Below are positions 1-4,341 of a DNA stretch of 5,345 nt, piece after piece. The position numbers and the translations under genes are program-made. The first letter of the stretch is position 1. Each line of letters opens with the position of its first letter. A model generated the notes under the pieces. The model searched no databases, had not been told where the DNA came from, and worked only from the letters and a program-made list of their open reading frames with translations. Source of the stretch: JAQVUB01 sp033809415 (GTDB lineage Bacteria > Verrucomicrobiota > Lentisphaeria > Oligosphaerales > Oligosphaeraceae); the NCBI GenBank assembly GCA_033809415.1, contig JAPXLT010000315.1, positions 1 through 5,345 of the forward strand, written 5' to 3'.

Positions 1-76
1 CGTCCGTGTCCCGTCCGTGTCCCGTCCGTGTCCCGTCCGTGTCCCGTCCGTGTCCCGTCCGTGTCCCGTCCGTGTT
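1..76. repeat. 11-bp tandem repeat (minisatellite), about 6.9 copies, at window edge
   Basis: The unit CGTCCGTGTCC repeats head to tail six times without a mismatch (1-66), followed by a partial seventh copy of nine matching bases (67-75). The array runs up to the stop codon (76-78) of the minus-strand HPr-domain gene, so on that gene's strand it is immediately downstream of the TAA and reads GGACACGGACG. It starts at base 1, so the true copy number is unknown and the array may continue leftwards. The period is not a multiple of three, and no stop codon appears in any frame of the repeat. The perfect identity of the units suggests recent slippage expansion. It is too short and has no spacers, so it is not a CRISPR. 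Confidence 0.95.
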
Positions 77-1638
77 TATTCTTGTTCCCGGAAGTGTTTC
101 AGGTAGTTGAGTGCACTCGGCAAGGCGATGTTGGTGCCGGATTCGTTTTCGCCGTAAGAATTTTCGGCTAGTATCCGTAAATCATTCAGCACCCGGATGT
201 CGCCGCGGAAAGTAATTTTGATATCGAAGAGGATCGTCAAGGCGCGCTGGGCGTGCAGCTTGATAATAACATTTTTGGCCAGATCGCGTAAGGTGTCGTG
301 GCTGTTGTCAATAATTGGGGCAATCGGCAGCGGGTAATTCAAGATGTGAATGATATTTTTCTCTGCCAAATGCCGAATGACATTGAGCACTCCCTCGTTA
401 CGGGTGATGGACTGATTGCGAATCTTTTCCTCGATCTCGTTCAGGTCCAATTTATCCAACTCGCGATAGATGTAGCTGCGCTTTTGCTGGTCGATCCAGC
501 CATTGACCCGAAACAGCTCGAAAGTTTTTTCAGCATCATATTCGCTGTCGCCGCAAATCAGGGTGACGTTGCTGCCATAATGTTGAACGATCGAGGATAC
601 CAGTGCCGAAGGACGCGCATGGAACCCGAAAAAAGGAGGTATGGGCACTTCGATCGTCGAGATCACCGCATATTTCTTCAACATGTTTTGGCAGAGGCTA
701 CGGGCAGAATGCAGAAATTCATAACTGTAACGGCATAAATAATGGGTAAACAGATTGAGAAACCAGTCGCCGTTTAATACACAGGTGTGATCGCGACAAC
801 GCAGGGCATCCGCGTTGATCTTAAAGTGGCGCTCATAAAAATGCGCAAAAATGGTCGCCACCCGGAGAATGTGCAGCACAATGCTGATATGCCCACGCAG
901 CTTTGGCAGGTTCGGGTCGCAGGCTTCAGTCTCACTGTCACTGACATACGTGTCATAGGTGGATTGCAAGTTATGGATTTTTCCTTCCAACGCACGGATG
1001 GGAGCTTCCCCAATGCGGTTGAAATTCAGATTTTTCCACTTTGGCCCTTGCGTGCGTGCGGCGGCCTGCAAGAATTTTGCATCTTCGGTGTTATTGAGGA
1101 ATGCAGTTGCCAGGCGGATGACTAGTTCCTGGGCAGATTTGCCATCTTTTGTCTTCCGATCCATAGGAAGGCGACCGCCAGGCAGGATTTCGCTGAAATC
1201 AAGGCCGAGATTTTCTTCCGGAGGGGGCCAGCCAAAGGATTCTGTTTCGTCGAGGATGCGTTGAAGTGCACAGAAAAGGATGGCAGCTACGTAATTGAGA
1301 GCATCTTCTGTTCCTTCCAGGAATCCTTCACGGGTGGTATCAAGACTATAGCTGTGGCTGGTGTGCTTTAAATGCAACAACTCATAGCCAGCCGTGCTGA
1401 AATTCTTGAGGGCGGCAATCTGAACGCGAAAAACATACCATTGCGAATTGTTGCGCGCCCCGTAGGAATCCAGCAGTTCCTCCAACTGCGTGGATTCCCC
1501 TTGAATATTTCCCAGAAGGGGACGGGTCAGCTCCATGTTTTCTGGCCCTTCGGAGACGATTTTCCGGGCGAGCGATAAAAGCAGCAGCGTTCGGTCACGC
1601 ATCAAATCGTCAAATAATTTGGGGTCTACAGTTTTCAT
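76..1638 (-). CDS. Large protein with an embedded HPr-like phosphocarrier domain
   Basis: A 520-residue protein. Residues 1-320 are mostly alpha-helical and not recognised. From about 323 it resembles the PTS phosphocarrier HPr: a beta-strand (STIEVPIP), then G338-F-H340-A-R342-P343-S-A, which matches the HPr active-site motif GLHARPA with H340 in the place of phospho-His15. A helix follows (343-354), a strand (NVTLIC) and K371-T372, which sits where HPr has K45-S46. About 50 residues then separate this from a strand and helix (about 427-460) that could complete the fold. HPr itself is about 85-90 residues, so this is a domain within a larger protein, probably regulatory rather than a sugar-transport carrier (inference). 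There is no signal peptide or clear membrane helix. The ATG at 1638 has no strong ribosome binding site; M13 is an alternative start. The HPr call is firm at the motif; the overall function is unknown. Confidence 0.85.
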   Translation of the reverse strand: MKTVDPKLFDDLMRDRTLLLLSLARKIVSEGPENMELTRPLLGNIQGESTQLEELLDSYGARNNSQWYVFRVQIAALKNFSTAGYELLHLKHTSHSYSLDTTREGFLEGTEDALNYVAAILFCALQRILDETESFGWPPPEENLGLDFSEILPGGRLPMDRKTKDGKSAQELVIRLATAFLNNTEDAKFLQAAARTQGPKWKNLNFNRIGEAPIRALEGKIHNLQSTYDTYVSDSETEACDPNLPKLRGHISIVLHILRVATIFAHFYERHFKINADALRCRDHTCVLNGDWFLNLFTHYLCRYSYEFLHSARSLCQNMLKKYAVISTIEVPIPPFFGFHARPSALVSSIVQHYGSNVTLICGDSEYDAEKTFELFRVNGWIDQQKRSYIYRELDKLDLNEIEEKIRNQSITRNEGVLNVIRHLAEKNIIHILNYPLPIAPIIDNSHDTLRDLAKNVIIKLHAQRALTILFDIKITFRGDIRVLNDLRILAENSYGENESGTNIALPSALNYLKHFREQE

Positions 1639-1675
1639 GCTTATAGTGAAAATCTTTCAAATTACTCCCCGTCCG

Positions 1676-1743
1676 ATCCGTCAGAGCAACCAACAGACCA
1701 GACCGCAAATTTGTGCGCAATCTTATCCGTCAAAGCAACAACC
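1676..1743. repeat. Imperfect direct repeat pair upstream of the HPr-domain gene
   Basis: ATCCGTCAGAGCAACCAAC (1676-1694) recurs as ATCCGTCAAAGCAACAACC (1725-1743) with a 49-base period. On the strand of the HPr-domain gene both copies read roughly GTTG..TTGCTNTGACGGAT, and they lie 38-105 bases before its start codon. They could be operator half-sites, as a period of 49 bases is close to a whole number of helical turns, or just a local duplication. No convincing -35/-10 pair was found in this gap. Confidence 0.5.
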
Positions 1744-1750
1744 CTATAAA

Positions 1751-1786
1751 ATTTCGTGCCTTTTCGTGTCTTTTCGTTGTTAAAAA
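1751..1786. repeat. Solo arm of the ACGAAA-type interspersed repeat
   Basis: Bases 1752-1786 read TTTCGTGCC, TTTTCGTGTC, TTTTCGTTGTTAAAAA and align with the right arm of the large inverted repeat at 3027-3060, with four mismatches and two single-base gaps by eye. It contains an internal run of roughly 10-base TTTTCGTG units. Six-base inverted ends AACCCT (1740-1745) and AGGGTT (1786-1791) bracket it, which may be coincidence. It sits between the zinc-ribbon/membrane gene and the HPr-domain gene and has no coding content. Confidence 0.65.
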
Positions 1787-1807
1787 GGGTTTTGGTACGC
1801 CGTGTTT

Positions 1808-2497
1808 TTATCTGCCGATTCGTTGGACGGTTGCGCTGCCTTCCAGGACGGTGGCACTTTCAATCCGGACACGTGCTCTTTCCAGGGTGCTTTTAGCGAT
1901 GGTCTTGAAATTGTCTGTCAATTTAGGGCGAATGGCTTCTGGAAGCGGGAGGAAGCCTACCTTGGCCTGCTTGATTTCCAAGGTCATATTGCCTGGGCTT
2001 GGAAATGTGGGTGTTGTAATCAGGGTGGTATGCAGATTGACAATTTTCAGTTTGGCGGTAAGGATCAGTTTGACATTGCCATCGCCAAGAAAAATGACAG
2101 TGACCGATTCCGGGGTGGGAACTCCGGCAGTTCCGCTGAAGGTCTTGAATTGCTTGTTTACCAGCGCAGTGGCATCTTCATTGCTGAAAGTCAAAGACCT
2201 CGCTTTCCCTCTTTTTAAAAGAGTGCTGTAATTGTTCTGCGCCTCGCTACTTGGTTCGGCGACCTCGATGCGCCCACTGACCGGATATAATGCACCGACA
2301 ACAACGACAATGATCAGCAGAGTCAATACAATCCCGAGGACAATATTGACGATTTTGGCGATGCGTTGGGCTTTGGTCAGCTTGTTATCCTGAAACACTT
2401 CCGGTTTCAGATCGTTCAGTTCCAGGCGTTCTCCGCAGCCGCGGCAGAAGATGGCATTGAGCAGGTTGTCGGTACCGCATTTCGGGCATTGCAGCAT
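1808..2497 (-). CDS. Zinc-ribbon, single-pass membrane protein with YpmS/DUF2140-like outer domain
   Basis: A 229-residue protein. The N-terminus is a zinc ribbon with C4-x2-C7 and C18-x2-C21 (MLQCPKCG, FCRGCGERL). A charged linker with TKAQR precedes one strong membrane helix at about 46-70 (IVLGIVLTLLIIVVVV). Residues 71-229 should lie outside the cytoplasm and alternate strands and helices. Their pattern (an early SNEDATALVN segment, a central strand pair with VTVIFL and VKLILTAKL, then KVGFLPLP followed by a helix) recalls the YpmS/DUF2140 family, but this is a by-eye resemblance only. The ATG at 2497 was chosen because AAGGAG lies 10 bases upstream and because the longer open frame would overlap fmdB. 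It follows fmdB by 49 bases and is probably co-transcribed with it. Function is unknown; a metal-sensing or envelope role is speculative. Confidence 0.85.
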   Translation of the reverse strand: MLQCPKCGTDNLLNAIFCRGCGERLELNDLKPEVFQDNKLTKAQRIAKIVNIVLGIVLTLLIIVVVVGALYPVSGRIEVAEPSSEAQNNYSTLLKRGKARSLTFSNEDATALVNKQFKTFSGTAGVPTPESVTVIFLGDGNVKLILTAKLKIVNLHTTLITTPTFPSPGNMTLEIKQAKVGFLPLPEAIRPKLTDNFKTIAKSTLERARVRIESATVLEGSATVQRIGR

Positions 2498-2507
2498 TGC
2501 TGTGTGT

Positions 2508-2513
2508 CTCCTT
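2508..2513 (-). promoter_or_regulatory. Ribosome binding site fixing the start of the zinc-ribbon membrane protein
   Basis: On the minus strand AAGGAG stands 10 bases before the ATG at 2497. It decides against the upstream ATG at 2659, which would add 54 residues read out of frame across the end of fmdB. Confidence 0.75.
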
Positions 2514-2546
2514 GAAAAAAAATAACAATGAAAGAATAGGGAAATT

Positions 2547-2780
2547 TTAGGATTTTGCTGCCGGAGCTGGAGCCTCTGAAGCCTTAGCAGGCTCGGATGG
2601 CTTCCGGTAATCGGTGCAGTAAAATCCGCTGCCTTTGAAAATGATTCCGGCACCGGCACCGATCAGGCGTCGTATGGCGCCCTGGCATTGCGGACATTCG
2701 GTCAAACGGGGTTCTGTCATGCGCTGAAACTTCTCGAAGCGGTACCCGCATTGGTCACATTTGTATTCATAAGTCGGCAT
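2547..2780 (-). CDS. FmdB-family zinc-ribbon protein
   Basis: A 77-residue protein that starts MPTYEYKCDQCG and carries C8-x2-C11 and C29-x2-C32, the four zinc ligands of the FmdB/Zn_ribbon_8 family. The following segment, GAGAGIIFKGSGFYCTDYR, is the usual family ending of the conserved core. The tail (60-77) is rich in Ala, Pro and Lys and looks disordered. The family is named after a putative regulator of formamidase in Methylophilus, but its members occur in most bacteria and their role is not settled, so no specific target is proposed. The start at 2780 is supported by a weak AGGT (2788-2791) 7 bases upstream and by the canonical MPTYEY beginning. It is the first gene of a minus-strand pair with the zinc-ribbon membrane protein, preceded by a promoter and a terminator-like leader hairpin. 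Confidence 0.95.
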   Translation of the reverse strand: MPTYEYKCDQCGYRFEKFQRMTEPRLTECPQCQGAIRRLIGAGAGIIFKGSGFYCTDYRKPSEPAKASEAPAPAAKS

Positions 2781-2815
2781 ATCTGAAACCTGTATTGTCG
2801 CTTAAATGAACGATG

Positions 2816-2840
2816 AAAAAAGCAGGCCTTTCCATCCTGC
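2816..2840 (-). terminator. Intrinsic-terminator-like hairpin in the fmdB leader (possible attenuator)
   Basis: Read on the minus strand, GCAGG (2840-2836), a 9-base loop and CCTGC (2826-2822) form a five-pair stem followed directly by six T (2821-2816). That is the layout of a Rho-independent terminator, although the stem is short. It lies after the predicted fmdB transcription start (about 2862) and before the fmdB ATG, so it could cause premature termination. A second possible pairing, GACAAT on the plus strand at 2853-2858 with ATTGTC at 2794-2799, encloses it. No ligand or leader peptide is identified. Confidence 0.45.
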
Positions 2841-2868
2841 AAGCAATTTTTTGACAATCGAAATCGAT

Positions 2869-2896
2869 ACTATAATTTTCCTCTGACAAAAATCAA
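2869..2896 (-). promoter_or_regulatory. Sigma70-like promoter for fmdB
   Basis: On the minus strand, TTGATT (2896-2891) and TATAGT (2874-2869) are separated by 16 bases and match the -35 and -10 consensus at 4 of 6 and 5 of 6 positions. The start of transcription would be near 2862, giving a leader of about 80 bases before the fmdB ATG. This is the best promoter seen in the window by eye; it has not been scored. Confidence 0.55.
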
Positions 2897-2935
2897 GCAT
2901 CCAGAAGGAAATCGTTGAACGACGACGAGGAATTC

Positions 2936-3060
2936 TTTTTGAACAACGAAATGCCCGAAAGGACACGAAAAAATTTCATGGAAATGGCTTTTTCTGCGCG
3001 AATGTATTGTGCTCGCCATGAAATTTTTTCGTGTCCATTAGTGTCTTTCGTTGTAAAAAA
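2936..3060. repeat. Large imperfect inverted repeat, MITE- or REP-like
   Basis: The left arm (2936-2980) and right arm (3017-3060) are inverted copies. The inner 20 bases are perfect: GGACACGAAAAAATTTCATG at 2961-2980 and its complement at 3017-3036. The outer parts match with several mismatches and one gap, ending in ACAACGAAA next to T/A runs. The arms flank a 36-base loop with no clear further pairing. There is no transposase, no obvious target duplication, and neither side ends in a U-tract after the stem, so it is not a simple terminator. One arm recurs at 1751-1786, which suggests a dispersed family. ACGAAA-type repeats occur between genes in several bacterial groups; I cannot name this one. 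Confidence 0.85.
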
Positions 3061-3154
3061 CCGTCATCCAGCTTACTGACGCATTACGGTGCAGAAGGGG
3101 ATGTGCGTAGTGGCGGGCGTTTTTGTCTTTGTCGGGGATTTTGTGGCGTTTGTG

Positions 3155-3183
3155 CTGTAAAAAGGCAATTGAGACTATATAGT
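3155..3183 (+). promoter_or_regulatory. Weak promoter candidate for the plus-strand reductase operon
   Basis: A perfect 10-base palindrome, ACTATATAGT (3174-3183), contains TATAGT at 3178-3183, a good -10 box. With a 17-base spacer the -35 would be CTGTAA (3155-3160), which matches poorly (3 of 6). The position, about 65 bases before the reductase ATG, is reasonable. The palindrome could instead be an operator. Confidence 0.3.
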
Positions 3184-3235
3184 TAGAGTATGTCCCAAAG
3201 GCTATTTTGACGGGCTTTTCCTTGTGCTCGAGTTT

Positions 3236-3239
3236 GGAG
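3236..3239 (+). promoter_or_regulatory. Ribosome binding site fixing the reductase start
   Basis: GGAG lies 9 bases before the ATG at 3249. The in-frame TTG at 3207 has no Shine-Dalgarno sequence, and the 14 residues it would add do not look like part of a ferredoxin domain. The ATG at 3241 is in another frame. Confidence 0.7.
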
Positions 3240-3248
3240 TATGCTTTT

Positions 3249-4280
3249 ATGTCTCAGGAAAAAGAATTTTCCATTGATATCAATTCTGGGGACCGGCTTC
3301 TTTCAGCGCATGCCGGCGAAACGCTTTTTCAGGCTTTGAAACGACAAAATCTCTATCTTCCCACAGCTTGTGGCGGTCAGGGGAAATGTGGTTTTTGTCG
3401 TTTGCGCGTCCTTGCAGGTGGGTGCAATGCTCCATCTGATATCGAGAAGACGCTGTTGGGCGAGCAGGAGGTGTCCCGCGGCATGCGTCTGGCTTGCCAG
3501 ACTTGCATCGAGGGGAACTTGCAGATTGAAATTCCCCGTGCCTACTATTCAGTGGGGGAATATCGCGTTAAAATCACGCAAAAGATTCTCCTGACCAGAG
3601 ATATTCTCCTGGTTCGTTGTCAGGCGGTCGAGCCGCGCCTGATTCGGGTCGAGGCTGGCTGCTGGATGCAATGGGTAATTCCCCCGTATGATGGCGGCAA
3701 TGAACCCTACCTGCGTTCTTTTTCGCTGGCATCCGATCCCAAGAATCAGCGCACTCTCGATTTTATCATCCGCAGAAATCCCCATGGAAAAGGCACCGCA
3801 TGGATTTTCGAGAAGGCAGAAGTCGGGGAAACCTTGACTCTGCGCGGCCCCAATGGTGATTTTCATTTGCAACCCAACAACCGGGAAGCCATCTTTATTG
3901 CTGGAGGCAGCGGCTTGTCTGCCATTCGCAGTATCTTACTGGACATGTGTACCCGCAAGGTGACGCGAAAGGCACGCCTGTTCTTTGGAGCAGTGAGCCG
4001 ACGGGACCTGTATTTGACCGAGGAATTGGCGGCACTGGAAACCAAGTTGCCGGACTTTAAATTTATCCCGGCCTTGAGCGCACCTTTGCCGGATGACAAT
4101 TGGAGCGGCGAAACCGGCCTGATCACCGAGGTGGTCGGTCGCCATTATGCCGACTGCCGGGATATGGAGGCGTATCTTTGCGGCAGCCCCGGCATGCTCG
4201 AAGCCTGCTTGAAAGTCTTGCAGGAACGAGGCATGCCTGCCGAAAACATTCACTTTGACAAGTTTGTAACCAGCTGTTGA
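3249..4280 (+). CDS. Soluble 2Fe-2S ferredoxin/FAD/NAD(P)H oxidoreductase, NqrF-like
   Basis: A 343-residue electron-transfer flavoprotein in three domains. Residues 1-98 are a plant-type ferredoxin with C41-GGQGK-C47-GF-C50 and C83 (RLACQ) as ligands of the 2Fe-2S cluster. Residues 100-205 are the FAD domain with R156-SFS in the flavin-binding position and GKGTAWIF later. Residues 210-343 are the NAD(P)H domain with G219-GSGLSAIRSIL and the late C311-GSPGM motif, ending near FDKF. This order matches NqrF and the reductases of phenol or methane monooxygenases. It should take electrons from NAD(P)H through FAD to the cluster and on to a partner. The N-terminal membrane helix of true NqrF is absent and no other nqr genes are near, so a sodium-pump role is unlikely from what is seen. 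The partner is unknown; the Gfo/Idh/MocA gene 61 bases downstream is probably co-transcribed. Confidence 0.92.
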   Translation: MSQEKEFSIDINSGDRLLSAHAGETLFQALKRQNLYLPTACGGQGKCGFCRLRVLAGGCNAPSDIEKTLLGEQEVSRGMRLACQTCIEGNLQIEIPRAYYSVGEYRVKITQKILLTRDILLVRCQAVEPRLIRVEAGCWMQWVIPPYDGGNEPYLRSFSLASDPKNQRTLDFIIRRNPHGKGTAWIFEKAEVGETLTLRGPNGDFHLQPNNREAIFIAGGSGLSAIRSILLDMCTRKVTRKARLFFGAVSRRDLYLTEELAALETKLPDFKFIPALSAPLPDDNWSGETGLITEVVGRHYADCRDMEAYLCGSPGMLEACLKVLQERGMPAENIHFDKFVTSC

Positions 4281-4330
4281 TGGACTGGTTTCAATCCGCA
4301 GGATGCGGGAGTTATCAACAAAGAAAATAC

Positions 4331-4334
4331 GGAG
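4331..4334 (+). promoter_or_regulatory. Ribosome binding site ahead of three consecutive ATG codons
   Basis: GGAG is followed by ATG at 4336, 4339 and 4342, all in the same frame. Spacings are 1, 4 and 7 bases, so the third ATG (4342) is best placed and the second is possible. The choice alters only one or two N-terminal methionines. Confidence 0.65.
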
Positions 4335-4341
4335 AATGATG

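Larger units (their letters stand above)
2781..3248. other. Divergent intergenic region, 468 bases without a gene
   Basis: This stretch separates the minus-strand fmdB from the plus-strand reductase. From left to right it holds the fmdB leader with a terminator-like hairpin (2816-2840), the fmdB promoter (2869-2896), a large inverted repeat (2936-3060), about 110 bases of G/T-rich sequence with nothing recognisable (3061-3170), and a palindromic promoter-like box (3174-3183) with the reductase ribosome binding site near the end. No tRNA or known riboswitch was recognised. The only open frame of note (2915-3079) is an artefact of the inverted repeat. Confidence 0.8.

Noticed and set aside
1..76. 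The tandem repeat as a CRISPR array.
   Set aside because: The 11-base units are directly adjacent with no spacers.
298..738. A 146-residue plus-strand open frame, and other plus-strand frames at 787-1125 and 959-1264.
   Set aside because: All are antisense to the HPr-domain gene, have no ribosome binding site worth noting and no recognisable motif.
1802..2218. A 138-residue plus-strand frame, with another at 1713-2231.
   Set aside because: They are antisense to the zinc-ribbon membrane protein, which has a good ribosome binding site, paired cysteines and a membrane helix.
2498..2659. An N-terminal extension of the zinc-ribbon membrane protein from an upstream ATG.
   Set aside because: It would overlap fmdB in another frame and has no zinc-ribbon-like content; AAGGAG before the ATG at 2497 supports the shorter form.
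2851..2876. Plus-strand TTGACA and TATAAT, each a perfect consensus box.
   Set aside because: The spacer is only 14 bases, too short for a sigma70 promoter, and the boxes overlap the better minus-strand promoter. No plus-strand gene begins nearby.
2915..3079. A 54-codon plus-strand frame starting TTG with AAGGA five bases upstream.
   Set aside because: It runs straight through both arms of the inverted repeat and its loop, so its openness and composition follow from the repeat. It has no family resemblance, and the start is a rare codon.
3207..3248. A TTG start adding 14 residues to the reductase.
   Set aside because: No Shine-Dalgarno sequence precedes it, and GGAG is well placed for the ATG at 3249.
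4293..4311. CCGC-AGGAT-GCGG hairpin between the two plus-strand genes as a terminator.
   Set aside because: The stem has only four pairs and no T-run follows, so it does not argue against co-transcription.
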